64,000 nt of DNA from Paraflavitalea sp966211765 (GTDB lineage Bacteria; Bacteroidota; Bacteroidia; Chitinophagales; Chitinophagaceae): the NCBI GenBank assembly GCA_966211765.1, contig CBIHOV010000025.1, positions 57,805-121,804 on the forward strand, written 5' to 3'. Shown piece by piece: positions 17,693 through 26,664 of this stretch. Position 1 is the stretch's first letter. The number at the start of each line of letters is the position of its first letter. The translations under genes were made by a program, and so were the position numbers. The notes beneath the pieces were generated by a model. It saw nothing but the letters and a program-made list of their open reading frames with translations. It did not search any database and was not told the DNA's origin.

Positions 17693-18583
17693 TTATTTAA
17701 TGATGGCAGCGGCCTGAGGCGCCTTGGGCAGTATCCCATCCTTCACCATGATGTCTACGATCTCAGCACCGCCTTTCAGGTTGGCGTGCAGGTAGTCGGT
17801 AAAGGAGGAATTGTCTTTTATGGTATTGCTGTAATCGTGCACAGGATAGCCGGTAGCAGCTTCTAGTTTTTGTTTGAAGACATCCAGCCCCTTAACATTA
17901 TATGTAGGGAAGATTGGCGCAATTACAAACTTTACGTTGATATTCCTGGCGCGACAATAATCGGCCAGCGCTTTAAGGTCCTGCACATGTGTATCGGGTG
18001 TTTTAAACTCAACACTGCGATGGGGCGCCTGGTCGATGAGGTCCTGGGTGATGGTGTGGTCAAAATACCAGTCATTATCGAGTTTGTTGCGATAATACAT
18101 GGCCCGCTGGAATACCTCGTTGTTGAAGCGGTAAATATGGGAGAACTGAGCGTAGTTCCAGGTTTCCTTATTCTTATTTTTCAAAACAGAATCAATCCGC
18201 TTGGAATAAGGCATGTAGGTAGTAAAGCCTGGCAGGAGTTTGTCATCGGACATTTCGACGATGGTGGTTTCTACGAGTACGGTCTTTACATTGGGGTACC
18301 TGTCGAGATAGTCCTCTGTGAGTACAGTAGCTATTTCACAGGGCATACTATAATAGCAAAGGCTAAAGGTAGTAAGGCCGGTAGCTTTTTCTACGCTGGG
18401 CTGGTAAAAGTTGAGGCCACGGGAATTACCCACAATGAGGATATCGGCCTGCCCTTCTCCGCGGTACATACGGGAATAGCGAAACTGGCTTTGGGTGATC
18501 TGCTGCTGGAATATCCAACCGAGAAGGCGGTCACCAACAAACAAGATGGCAATAAATGCCAGGATCCAAATTGCTTTCTTCAT
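17693..18583 (-). CDS. SGNH-type protein, partner of the MBOAT acyltransferase
   Basis: This 296-residue protein has one N-terminal membrane anchor (MKKAIWILAFIAILFVGDRLLGW) and a periplasmic SGNH-hydrolase-like domain. Block I is ILIVGNSRGLNFY, with the probable nucleophile Ser54 in GNSR. The C-terminal block V is FTDYLHANLKGG, carrying the Asp-x2-His pair. Similar proteins (AlgJ/AlgX or DltD-like) work with MBOAT proteins to O-acylate exported polysaccharides or wall polymers. The gene lies 15 bases downstream of the MBOAT gene on the same strand, which strongly supports that pairing. The glycan acceptor is unknown. Confidence 0.78.
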   Translation of the reverse strand: MKKAIWILAFIAILFVGDRLLGWIFQQQITQSQFRYSRMYRGEGQADILIVGNSRGLNFYQPSVEKATGLTTFSLCYYSMPCEIATVLTEDYLDRYPNVKTVLVETTIVEMSDDKLLPGFTTYMPYSKRIDSVLKNKNKETWNYAQFSHIYRFNNEVFQRAMYYRNKLDNDWYFDHTITQDLIDQAPHRSVEFKTPDTHVQDLKALADYCRARNINVKFVIAPIFPTYNVKGLDVFKQKLEAATGYPVHDYSNTIKDNSSFTDYLHANLKGGAEIVDIMVKDGILPKAPQAAAIIK

Positions 18584-18598
18584 ACTTCGCTATTCAGG

Positions 18599-20041
18599 TT
18601 AAAACTGGAAATATATAAATGAGTTGGCTGAGAAGGTTCCAAACAGGGCGATGAGCCACAGCACGGACACAAAGAGTGCTATACGCAAGGCCGGGCGACG
18701 CAACTGTGTTACGTTCCACGACATGCGCTGGTTGGTGATCTCTACCGACAACATGATCAACAATAATAGGAAGCCTTTCAATACCTGGTACTTACTGAGC
18801 ACGCTGTACCAGTTGAAGTCTTCAAAGGACAGGATACGTCCGATAATGGTGTTGGCCACAGAGAAGCTGCTATGCCCCATGCTGCCAGACCGGAAGTAGA
18901 TCCATGCCAATACAGTTAAAATATAAACTACAACGATACAAATGGCCGAGTTGAGGAAAGCGGGCATGCGCACGAGCGCCACGAATTTGCGCCAGATGGG
19001 GGTGGTAAACCGCTGGACAATGAGGTATACACCATGGAGGAAGCCCCAGAATATAAAGGCGATGTTGGCGCCATGCCACAACCCTCCCAGCAACATGGTG
19101 ATCATGTTATTCTTATAGGTATTGAGTTTACCCTTCCTGTTGCCTCCAAGTGGAATGTACAGGTAATCACGCAACCAGCTGGACAGGGAGATATGCCAAC
19201 GTGTCCAGAATTCACTGAAGCTTTGTGAGAAATAAGGTGTTTTGAAGTTCTCCACGAAGCGATAGCCCATGATGCGGGCCAGTCCGATGGCGATATCTGA
19301 ATAGCCGGAGAAATCACAATAGATCTGGAAAGAGTAAAATACGACGCCCACTAAGAGGTGGGAGGATGAGAATTTGGAAGGGTCGGCCCAACACTGGTCT
19401 ACAAAGGGTGCCAGGGAATCGGCAATGGCTACTTTTTTGAAAAAGCCCCAAAGTATGCGGCCCATGCCGGAGTTGAAATTGTCCCAATCAAATTTCTTGT
19501 CGGTATTCATCTGCGGCAACAAATCCCTGGCCCTAACGATGGGGCCGGCCACCAATTGAGGGAAGAGGGCAATGAAGGCCGCAAACTTAAGCATATCGCG
19601 CTCCACAGGTATTTCACGCCGGTAAATATCGATGGTATACGACAAGCTTTGGAAAGTATAGAACGAGATACCGATCGGCAGCATGATCTGCAGGGTGCTG
19701 ACTGAGGGCTGGAAGCCAAAAGCATGCATCATGCTGACAAAGGAGTCGATAAAGAAGTTGAAATATTTGAAGAACCCCAGGAACCCGAGGTTCATAATCA
19801 TGCTAAAGATGAGGTAGGTGCGGCGTTTGCGTTTCTCCTCCGTGGCTCCGATCAGTTTACCGAAGTTGTAATCCATGAAGGTGGAGATCATGATGAGGGT
19901 AAGAAAGCGCCAATCCCACCAGCCATAAAACACATAACTGGCCAATAAGATCCACCACAGGCGTACTTTTCCCTTGGTTAGGAAGTAAACAGGGAAAAAG
20001 ATGCCACTGAATATTAAGAATGTAATGCTGTTGAATACCAT
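18599..20041 (-). CDS. MBOAT O-acyltransferase (AlgI-like)
   Basis: The 480-residue multipass protein is a membrane-bound O-acyltransferase, expected to pass acyl (usually acetyl) groups across the inner membrane to an extracytoplasmic acceptor. It shows YVFYGWWDWRFLTLI near the N-terminus, FPQLVAGPIVRARDLLPQ, then the conserved FSEFWTRWHISLSSWLRDYLYIPLGG. The active-site His is in LGGLWHGANIAFIFWG (His323). These are hallmarks of the AlgI/PatA/DltB branch. It forms a two-gene operon with the SGNH partner. The target could be exopolysaccharide or peptidoglycan; no alginate genes are present, so the symbol algI is not assigned. Confidence 0.93.
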   Translation of the reverse strand: MVFNSITFLIFSGIFFPVYFLTKGKVRLWWILLASYVFYGWWDWRFLTLIMISTFMDYNFGKLIGATEEKRKRRTYLIFSMIMNLGFLGFFKYFNFFIDSFVSMMHAFGFQPSVSTLQIMLPIGISFYTFQSLSYTIDIYRREIPVERDMLKFAAFIALFPQLVAGPIVRARDLLPQMNTDKKFDWDNFNSGMGRILWGFFKKVAIADSLAPFVDQCWADPSKFSSSHLLVGVVFYSFQIYCDFSGYSDIAIGLARIMGYRFVENFKTPYFSQSFSEFWTRWHISLSSWLRDYLYIPLGGNRKGKLNTYKNNMITMLLGGLWHGANIAFIFWGFLHGVYLIVQRFTTPIWRKFVALVRMPAFLNSAICIVVVYILTVLAWIYFRSGSMGHSSFSVANTIIGRILSFEDFNWYSVLSKYQVLKGFLLLLIMLSVEITNQRMSWNVTQLRRPALRIALFVSVLWLIALFGTFSANSFIYFQF

Positions 20042-20189
20042 CCTGGCTTAGCTTAAGGGTATAATAGTGAAAACCGGGGCAAAGTAAAGCAAATCAGTCC
20101 ATAACCGGAAGCGCCAGGATATGAGCTGCCTTATTGCCAGCTGAAAATTACCCAGTTAAACGTCAAAATAAGAAAATTTATTATAATTC

Positions 20190-20221
20190 AGGCAACAAGG
20201 CACAAAGGCATTAAGGCAACA
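20190..20221 (+). repeat. Octamer tandem array (AGGCANNN x4)
   Basis: Units AGGCAACA, AGGCACAA, AGGCATTA, AGGCAACA lie in the gap between cmk and the MBOAT gene, about 50 bases past the cmk stop. They are followed by a decayed GAGGGAGGC. Confidence 0.85.
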
Positions 20222-20273
20222 GAGGGAGGCGGCTACCCACTTTCTATGCAAACCGGCCCAATTTATTGACCGA

Positions 20274-20960
20274 TTAAGCCAGTTTTAAGCGCTCGTGTAC
20301 CCATTTAAGGGCTATGTCCAGTTGCTCGCGCATGGTGAGTTTGGAGTTGTCGAGCAGGAGTGCATCCTCTGCCTGGCGAAGGGGGCTCACTTCGCGGTGG
20401 GAATCGATATAATCCCGCATTTCGAGGTTGGCCTTCACTTCTTCAATGGTAATGTTGGGATTTTTTTCATAGAGCTCCCGGAACCGTCGTTCCACCCGGA
20501 TGGTATTATCGGCGGTCATGAAGATCTTGAGTGCTGCATCGGGGAATACCACGGTACCGATATCGCGTCCGTCCATAACGATGCCTTTCTTCTGCCCCAT
20601 TTCCTGTTGCTGCTTTACGGCAAACTGGCGAACTTCTTTAATAGCAGCTACTTCACTTACCTTTTCGGCCACTACCAGGTCGCGGATCACGTATTCCACG
20701 TTCTCTCCATTAAGGTATATTTCGCTTTGGCCATTTTTATGGTTGGAAAGGAATTCAAGGGTTATCTTCTTCAGGGCATCCTGAACGATATCGTGATGGG
20801 TCCAGTCGATATGGTTGCGCAGGAAATACAGGGTGATGGCGCGGTACATGGCACCGCTGTCAATGTATACATAGCCCAGTTCGCGTGCCAATTGTTTAGC
20901 AAGGGTACTTTTGCCGCACGACGACCAGCCGTCGATGGTAATGATGATCTTTTTTTCCAT
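20274..20960 (-). CDS. cmk: Cytidylate kinase
   Basis: CMP kinase phosphorylates CMP and dCMP with ATP. The 228-residue protein starts IIITIDGWSSCGKSTLAKQL (P-loop, residues about 10-18). It contains the YIDSGAMYRAITLYFL motif, GIVMDGRDIGTVVFPDAALKIF, and the C-terminal RDYIDSHREVSPLRQAEDA region, all diagnostic. The start at 20960 is chosen because it gives the family N-terminus. The longer frame reaching 21113 is composed of intergenic repeat translated in frame. A heptamer array lies about 30 bases upstream of the start codon. Confidence 0.96.
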   Translation of the reverse strand: MEKKIIITIDGWSSCGKSTLAKQLARELGYVYIDSGAMYRAITLYFLRNHIDWTHHDIVQDALKKITLEFLSNHKNGQSEIYLNGENVEYVIRDLVVAEKVSEVAAIKEVRQFAVKQQQEMGQKKGIVMDGRDIGTVVFPDAALKIFMTADNTIRVERRFRELYEKNPNITIEEVKANLEMRDYIDSHREVSPLRQAEDALLLDNSKLTMREQLDIALKWVHERLKLA

Positions 20961-20990
20961 GGTGAACTGTGCAAAACTAAGAAATATCGT

Positions 20991-21018
20991 GAATCGGCAA
21001 TGGGCAATCGGCAATGGG
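20991..21018 (+). repeat. Heptamer tandem array (GAATCGG/CAATSGG x4) before cmk
   Basis: Units GAATCGG, CAATGGG, CAATCGG, CAATGGG lie 31 bases upstream of the cmk start codon. They are preceded by TCGT, as in the two copies before the M1 peptidase genes at 29634 and 31314. Confidence 0.85.
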
Positions 21019-21325
21019 TCGCTGAGAAGACGATTGAAGCTGATCAGATAGCAAGTACAGATCGTGGCCACACCTGCATCCTGGCTGACACAAAAGTTAA
21101 TGCCGCTCCACACAGTAGAACGGCATTAATAATGTAGTGGGGACGATTCCGGACCTACTACGCGTAAGTCACCTTGTTATCATAAGCATTGGATTTTCCA
21201 TTGTCTGTAAGCGGGAATCGGCATTGCGAAAAACACCCTGACCAGTTACAGCATATAAAACAGAGGGACTTATTGTATAAACGGCTTTTCATATCTATAT
21301 AGTGTATGATCGAGATCAAGAAAAA

Positions 21326-21349
21326 AGGCAAGGAGGCATCAAGGCATTC
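21326..21349 (+). repeat. Octamer tandem array (AGGCANNN x3)
   Basis: Units AGGCAAGG, AGGCATCA, AGGCATTC lie between the clpC terminator and the cmk upstream region. Confidence 0.75.
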
Positions 21350-21390
21350 CGACAAGCGCTTCGACAGGCCAAGAAGCTGACAGAAATGAC

Positions 21391-21420
21391 AATAAAAAAC
21401 CCCTCCGGTTAGAGGGGTTT
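21391..21420 (-). terminator. Rho-independent terminator of clpC
   Basis: AACCCCTC pairs with GAGGGGTT across a six-base loop. On the reverse strand the stem is followed by TTTTATT. It lies about 24 bases past the clpC stop. Confidence 0.88.
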
Positions 21421-21443
21421 GATTATGTAGACTGTAAACGTAC

Positions 21444-23972
21444 TTAGGACGCTTCAGACTTTTCTTTAGTAGGTTCCTTCAGAGAGAACTGGATCTTTGT
21501 CTTCTCCTTATCAAGGTCGGCAATCATAATATCACCTTGCTTGATGTGCAGGTTGAGTATTTCTTCTGCGAGGGGATCTTCCAGGTATTTCTGGATGGCC
21601 CTGTGCAGGGGACGTGCACCAAACTGCTGATCGTATCCTTTTTCTGCGATGAAGTTCTTTGCTTCTTCGGTGAGTTCAAGGCTAAATCCAAGGCTTAAAA
21701 GTCTCTTCATTACACCTTTCATCAGGATATCGATGATGAGGAAGATATGTTCCTTGTTGAGGGTATTGAAGATCACTACATCATCAATACGGTTGAGGAA
21801 CTCGGGAGAGAAGGTCCGCTTGAGGGCCTTTTCAATCACCGCTTTGTTGTTCTCCTCTGCATTCTGTGTACGTGATGCTGTGGCAAACCCTACTCCATCA
21901 CCAAAGTCTTTCAACTGGCGTGCGCCAATGTTGGAGGTCATGATGATAAGTGTATTCTTGAAGTCTACTTTTCTGCCCAGGCCATCGGTCAACTGTCCGT
22001 CGTCCAGTACCTGTAACAGGATATTGTAGATATCGGGGTGTGCTTTTTCAATTTCATCGAGCAGGATCACAGAGTATGGTTTACGACGAACACGCTCTGT
22101 CAGCTGACCGCCTTCTTCATACCCTACATATCCGGGAGGAGCACCAATTAACCGGCTTACGGTGAATTTCTCCATGTATTCACTCATGTCGATGCGGATG
22201 AGTGCATCCTCTGAGTCAAACATGTAACGTGCCAGGGCTCTAGCCAACTCGGTTTTACCAACCCCGGTAGGACCCAGGAAGATAAAGGTACCGATGGGCT
22301 TCTTAGGATCTTTTAACCCTACCCTGTTACGCTGAATGGCTTTCACCACTTTCTGAATGGCATCATTCTGTCCTACAACCACGTTGCTCATGTCGATGGT
22401 CATGTTCCGTAACTTCTCGGTTTCGGCCTGTACCATTCTCTTGACAGGGATACCGGTCATCATGCTAACGACTTCGGCAATAGCCTCGTCATCTATGGGG
22501 TAACGCTTGTGCTTGCTTTCTTCTTCCCAGCTTGCTTTTGCTTTTTCCAGCTCTTCCTGTAACCGTTTTTCGGTATCCCGGAGGGAGGCGGCTTCTTCAA
22601 ACTTCTGGCTCTTGACAACCTTGTTCTTTTCTACTTTCACATCCTCGATCTTCTTTTCGAGATCCAGGATCTCCTTGGGCACATTGATGTTTTTCAGGTG
22701 CACCCGGGCTCCTACTTCATCCATTACGTCGATAGCCTTGTCGGGCAAGAGACGGTCGGTGATATAGCGGTCGCTGAGCTTTACGCAGGCATCAATGGCA
22801 TCATCACTGTAAGTAACGTTGTGGTAGTCTTCGTATTTGGACTTAATGTTGTTTAATATCTGGATGGTTTCATCCACGCTTGGTGGTTCTACCATCACTT
22901 TCTGGAAACGACGGTCGAGGGCACCATCTTTTTCGATGTACATGCGGTATTCATCGAGTGTGGATGCACCAATACATTGGAGCTCTCCCCTTGCCAGGGC
23001 TGGCTTGAAGATGTTGGAAGCATCCAGCGAACCACTGGCGCCACCGGCTCCTACGATGGTATGTATCTCATCGATGAACAGGATGACATCACGGTTCTTT
23101 TCCAGCTCATTCATAATGGCCTTCATACGTTCTTCAAACTGTCCACGGTATTTGGTACCTGCTACGAGGGCAGCAAGATCGAGGGAGATGACACGTTTGT
23201 CAAACAGCACCCTTGATACTTTACGCTGTACAATGCGGAGTGCCAAACCTTCTACGATGGCTGTTTTACCAACACCAGGCTCACCAATGAGGATAGGGTT
23301 GTTTTTCTTACGACGGGAGAGTATTTGTGATACCCGCTCGATCTCTTCTTCCCTTCCTACGATGGGATCCAGTGCACCGCTTTCGGCCAACCTGGTGATA
23401 TCACGACCGAAGTTGTCCAATACGGGTGTTTTGCTTTTAGCATTTCCTGCAGCGCGCGACTTCTGTTGTGAGTACTTCTTTTCTTCATCGAAGTCGTCTT
23501 CATTCTCGTCCGCATACTCGCTGCGAACATCATTGCTTTTAACTACGCCTAACTCGTTTCTAAATAAATCGTAATCCACGTCGAACTGATTTAAAATTTG
23601 AGTAGCTATGTTTTCCTTGTTCTTAAGAATGGAGAGCATGAGGTGCTCGGTTTCGACGGTAGGGCTTTTGAGGGCTTTTGCTTCCAGTACCGTAACACGA
23701 ATTACCTTCTCTGCTTGTTTGGTCAGGGGCAAGCTGTTTATGTTGGCGATGTTCTTACCGGTTTTGTCCTTGACAGCCAATTCTACTTCTTTCCGCAGTT
23801 CATACAGATCAACATTGAAACTCTTCAATATACGAACTGCCGTATTTTCACCCTCACGAATCAACCCAAGCAACAAATGTTCAGTACCGATAAAATCATT
23901 CCCCAGCCGTAAAGCCTCCTCCCTGCTAAACGAAATAATCTCCTTTACCTGGGCTGAAAAATTGTTATCCAT
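21444..23972 (-). CDS. clpC: ATP-dependent Clp protease ATP-binding subunit ClpC
   Basis: ClpC is the Hsp100 unfoldase that feeds proteins to ClpP and can disaggregate proteins in the cytoplasm. The 842-residue protein has the double Clp N-domain (residues ~1-145) with FIGTEHLLLGLIREGE. AAA module 1 carries Walker A GEPGVGKT (230-237) and VILFIDEIHT. A UVR-like linker follows (about residues 425-465, EKNKVVKSQKFEEAASLRD). AAA module 2 carries GPTGVGKTELARALA and VILLDEIEKAHPD, then a C-terminal D2 small domain. The UVR segment and single long linker favour ClpC over ClpA or ClpB. It is a single gene; I see no CIRCE or CtsR box. Confidence 0.96.
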   Translation of the reverse strand: MDNNFSAQVKEIISFSREEALRLGNDFIGTEHLLLGLIREGENTAVRILKSFNVDLYELRKEVELAVKDKTGKNIANINSLPLTKQAEKVIRVTVLEAKALKSPTVETEHLMLSILKNKENIATQILNQFDVDYDLFRNELGVVKSNDVRSEYADENEDDFDEEKKYSQQKSRAAGNAKSKTPVLDNFGRDITRLAESGALDPIVGREEEIERVSQILSRRKKNNPILIGEPGVGKTAIVEGLALRIVQRKVSRVLFDKRVISLDLAALVAGTKYRGQFEERMKAIMNELEKNRDVILFIDEIHTIVGAGGASGSLDASNIFKPALARGELQCIGASTLDEYRMYIEKDGALDRRFQKVMVEPPSVDETIQILNNIKSKYEDYHNVTYSDDAIDACVKLSDRYITDRLLPDKAIDVMDEVGARVHLKNINVPKEILDLEKKIEDVKVEKNKVVKSQKFEEAASLRDTEKRLQEELEKAKASWEEESKHKRYPIDDEAIAEVVSMMTGIPVKRMVQAETEKLRNMTIDMSNVVVGQNDAIQKVVKAIQRNRVGLKDPKKPIGTFIFLGPTGVGKTELARALARYMFDSEDALIRIDMSEYMEKFTVSRLIGAPPGYVGYEEGGQLTERVRRKPYSVILLDEIEKAHPDIYNILLQVLDDGQLTDGLGRKVDFKNTLIIMTSNIGARQLKDFGDGVGFATASRTQNAEENNKAVIEKALKRTFSPEFLNRIDDVVIFNTLNKEHIFLIIDILMKGVMKRLLSLGFSLELTEEAKNFIAEKGYDQQFGARPLHRAIQKYLEDPLAEEILNLHIKQGDIMIADLDKEKTKIQFSLKEPTKEKSEAS

Positions 23973-24066
23973 TTTTATAATTTGTTGTGTTATACAATAA
24001 TAACAAATATTTTTGACTTATGTTCCCGCCTCTTTATTAACGGCTGTTAACAAACATTAAGTGTGT

Positions 24067-24441
24067 ATGCAGGTCAAAATTGATACCAAGCAAAAATTCC
24101 ATGCCATAACGATCATTGAACCGGTTTTATCTGCTAATATGACAGCAGAATTGGATGAATGTTTACTTCCTTTCCTCCAAAATGACGTTAAAAACGTGAT
24201 ACTAATTGTTAAAGACATTAACGAGCTGGACGATGCTGCTGGAGAATACCTATTAAAGATACAACAAACCTTTTATGAGCAGGGGGCGTCCTTCGTGATT
24301 TGTGAGCTGCAGCCATCGGTGGAAGAGGGGCTGGACCGGGCGGGCATTCTGGAAATGATGAATGTGACACCTACGGAAAGTGAGGCCTGGGACATCGTGC
24401 AACTGGAAGAGATCGAGCGGGAACTGATGGGAGGAGAATAA
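24067..24441 (+). CDS. STAS-domain protein (anti-sigma antagonist-like)
   Basis: The 124-residue protein is a single STAS domain: MQVKIDTKQKFHAITIIEPVL with the SANMTAELDECLLPFLQ segment, then the DVKNVILIVKDINELDDAAGEYLLK strand-turn-helix. In SpoIIAA-type proteins a Ser or Thr follows the Asp in this turn (D-S/T-S-G-x-G). Here the segment reads ELDDAAGEYLL, so the usual phosphorylatable residue is replaced by Asp/Ala and phosphoregulation seems unlikely. It is divergent from clpC. ATG at 24067 is preferred over GTG at 24061. Role unknown; no anti-sigma gene is next to it. Confidence 0.75.
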   Translation: MQVKIDTKQKFHAITIIEPVLSANMTAELDECLLPFLQNDVKNVILIVKDINELDDAAGEYLLKIQQTFYEQGASFVICELQPSVEEGLDRAGILEMMNVTPTESEAWDIVQLEEIERELMGGE

Positions 24442-24908
24442 GCTCGTTGGTTGCTGCGGTTGTAAATGGCAGGGGGGATTTGAACGACAGGTGGGCGTTT
24501 TCTCCTGCTGAAAGGGTGTAAATGATTGATTAATGGCAATTTTTGAGACTAACGGCAGATAGTTTGATACTTAACGGTCTCCAGCGAACGTTCTTATAGG
24601 AAGCCTTGGTTTGCATAATAAAAATCGCATTAGCTTTTCTGAGTTTGGTCTTGTTCTCCTTTCCAACGATTGCCCGACAAAACTGCCCGGGGAAGGTGAT
24701 ACCCTGGACGGGATCCATTGCCGGTTCTACTGATTCCATTACAGTAGGGGCCATTAAAGATCTGCGCGAACGTACAGGAGCGCTAAGTTTCCGGAAACAA
24801 ACCCCGGCACCGGGAATAATCCTTAAACTTTTTCCTGGTATTTGCAGCTAAATAAATCTTTTTGTACTCTTAACCAGTACATTATATAAAGTTGACGTTA
24901 ACCCTTAC
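24442..24908. other. Intergenic region upstream of ispD
   Basis: This 467-bp region contains a forward frame at 24606-24851 (81 codons, TTG start) with a signal-like hydrophobic N-terminus. It lacks a good start or any family match, so it is not called as a gene. The 60 bases before ispD are AT-rich and probably hold its promoter. No hairpin terminator for the STAS gene was found. Confidence 0.35.
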
Positions 24909-25589
24909 ATGAAAAAATACGCAGTTATAGTTGCCGGCGGATCTGGCATGCGCATGGGCACCACGGTACCCAAACAGTTTTTGCCCTTGCAGGGGAAGCC
25001 GGTATTGTGGTATACGCTTACCGCATTCCTGGATTCTTTTCCCGACCTGGACATCATTTTGGTATTGCCGGAAGCCCATATCGAAACAGGGCAAGAGATC
25101 CTGCGTTCTACCTATGCTCCGGATCGCATCTGGATGGCTGTAGGGGGTGAAACGCGCTTTCATTCGGTACGGAATGGCCTATCGCATATTCACCAGCATT
25201 CGATCGTTTTTGTACATGATGGGGTACGCTGTCTGCTCACCCCTCAATTGATCAGGCGTTGTTTTGCTATGGCGCAGGAACGGGGTAATGCGATCCCGGC
25301 CATTACCGCGGTAGACTCTATCCGCATTGCGCACTTTGATCACAATGAATACATTGACCGCAGCAAGGTGCGGATCATCCAAACGCCGCAAACCTTTTAC
25401 AGCGATATCATTAAAGCTGCTTTTGAACAGGAATACGAAGACACGTTTACGGATGAGGCGAGTGTGGTAGAAAGACTGGGTGTAAAGATCCACCTGATCG
25501 AAGGGGAATCTACCAATATCAAGATCACGCACCCTATTGATGTACTCATCGCAGAGAAGATACTGGAAGAACGGGAAATGGGGATTTGA
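24909..25589 (+). CDS. ispD: 2-C-methyl-D-erythritol 4-phosphate cytidylyltransferase
   Basis: IspD joins CTP and MEP to CDP-ME in the MEP isoprenoid pathway. The 226-residue protein has the nucleotide-binding loop VIVAGGSGMRMGTTVPKQFL, then VLPEAHIE and GGETRFHSVRNGL. FVHDGVRCLLTP stands where most IspD proteins read HDAVRP. A C-terminal QTPQTF ... FTDEASVVERLG and EGESTNIKITHPID complete the family pattern. It is transcribed alone. The stop TGA is followed with no gap by a GAATACA heptamer array. Distinction from IspD-like ribitol cytidylyltransferases (TarI) is not absolute, but Bacteroidota context favours IspD. Confidence 0.93.
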   Translation: MKKYAVIVAGGSGMRMGTTVPKQFLPLQGKPVLWYTLTAFLDSFPDLDIILVLPEAHIETGQEILRSTYAPDRIWMAVGGETRFHSVRNGLSHIHQHSIVFVHDGVRCLLTPQLIRRCFAMAQERGNAIPAITAVDSIRIAHFDHNEYIDRSKVRIIQTPQTFYSDIIKAAFEQEYEDTFTDEASVVERLGVKIHLIEGESTNIKITHPIDVLIAEKILEEREMGI

Positions 25590-25622
25590 GAATACAGAAT
25601 TCAGAATACAGAATACAGAATC
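25590..25622 (+). repeat. Heptamer tandem array (GAATACA-type) abutting ispD stop
   Basis: Units GAATACA, GAATTCA, GAATACA, GAATACA and partial GAATC start on the base after the ispD TGA. The same family occurs at 38837 and 40430. Confidence 0.88.
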
Positions 25623-25653
25623 TTTTGACCAGCAAAGAGGAGGGAGTCAAAAC

Positions 25654-26595
25654 TCAGGAGTTGAACTTAGGGAAGCCTTTGTTCTTCCACTGCAGCCACC
25701 AGGGCAGCCGCTGGAACTGAAGGCCTGGATAGTTTTCATTTACGGCTCCGAAACTACTGTAAAAAAAAGCCAGGCTGGCAATATCTGAACCCTCAAAATC
25801 CAATACGAGTTTCTGCCCTGCGTGGGCCTCAATGAACCGGTCAATAAGGTAATGGGATGCGCCCAGGGTCTTGCCATTGGGATGGTTGCCCACCAGCACA
25901 TAATAGGCCCTGCCATTTGAATAGAACCACGCACAGGATGCCACAAGCTCGTTGTTGGGCGTATACACACCACAGGCTTCCGCTGATTGCTTTGACTGCA
26001 GGCAATGGAACAGGTCTTTAAAATGGGCATAATCTTCCTCCCTGATATTGGTTGTTTGTTGCTGGATTTGCCAATGCGCCAACCTGATCACTTCTTCTAC
26101 GGGAACTCCTATCGCATAACGGCAGTTTAATTGCTGCGCTTTTTTAATATTGCGGCGCACATTATTCCGGTACTGCCGGTAAATATCCTCATACTTGCTA
26201 TTGAGGTCCAGCACATAATTATTGCGAATGGATTGCAGCCGGGAAGCAGGCAGAAAATTGGCGGGGTTCAATAATAAATCGACCAGTTTAAACCGGTCCG
26301 GGATGGCCTCGATAAAAAGTTTGGTTATTTCTGCCGTGACGGCTGTTCCAAAAATACCCAGGGAAGCAGTGAGCGGCGGATGAGCAATATAACTGGCACC
26401 CCATTTCTTTTTCCAGGGCAAAGGCATCACGGCTTCGTAATCATTCAATACCAGCGCATCCCAGTTGCCTGCCATCCTATCGAGGTAAAAAGAATACGCA
26501 TAGATCAATCCATTGGCGGCAGCTGCGAGGCAGTTGTCCCATTTCACAGTATCGATCTGTGTACGCTGCAGGTATTGAATGGAATGAATTGACAT
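25654..26595 (-). CDS. FemAB/GNAT-like acyltransferase
   Basis: This 313-residue cytoplasmic protein has the double-GNAT layout of FemAB-like enzymes, which move aminoacyl or acyl groups onto peptidoglycan precursors or lipids. The central helix-rich part, YRQYRNNVRRNIKKAQQLNC, and the second half (ELVASCAWFYSNGRAYYVLVGNHPNGKTLGASHYLID, then LDFEGSDIASLAFFYSSFGA) match that fold, where GS-x-I and FYxxFGA are recurrent. The N-terminal part includes YIAHPPLTASLGIFG. It is convergent with ispD, with the repeat between them. The acyl donor and acceptor cannot be inferred. Confidence 0.7.
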   Translation of the reverse strand: MSIHSIQYLQRTQIDTVKWDNCLAAAANGLIYAYSFYLDRMAGNWDALVLNDYEAVMPLPWKKKWGASYIAHPPLTASLGIFGTAVTAEITKLFIEAIPDRFKLVDLLLNPANFLPASRLQSIRNNYVLDLNSKYEDIYRQYRNNVRRNIKKAQQLNCRYAIGVPVEEVIRLAHWQIQQQTTNIREEDYAHFKDLFHCLQSKQSAEACGVYTPNNELVASCAWFYSNGRAYYVLVGNHPNGKTLGASHYLIDRFIEAHAGQKLVLDFEGSDIASLAFFYSSFGAVNENYPGLQFQRLPWWLQWKNKGFPKFNS

Positions 26596-26664
26596 GTTGT
26601 TGAACTAAACCCGGTGAGCCGCCTTTGGAAGGCGACCCACCGGATTTTAGTCACCTTCGTTTTC

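Noticed and set aside
22837..23574. 245-codon forward ORF antisense to clpC
   Set aside because: It is a shadow frame of clpC; Ser/Ser-rich composition without any family match.
24465..24490. tRNA T-arm-like string (TTCAAATC on the reverse strand)
   Set aside because: The flanking bases do not form the paired T-stem, and no anticodon or acceptor stem can be drawn.
24606..24851. 81-codon ORF with signal-like N-terminus
   Set aside because: TTG start, no recognisable family, and no downstream terminator. It may be chance; not called.
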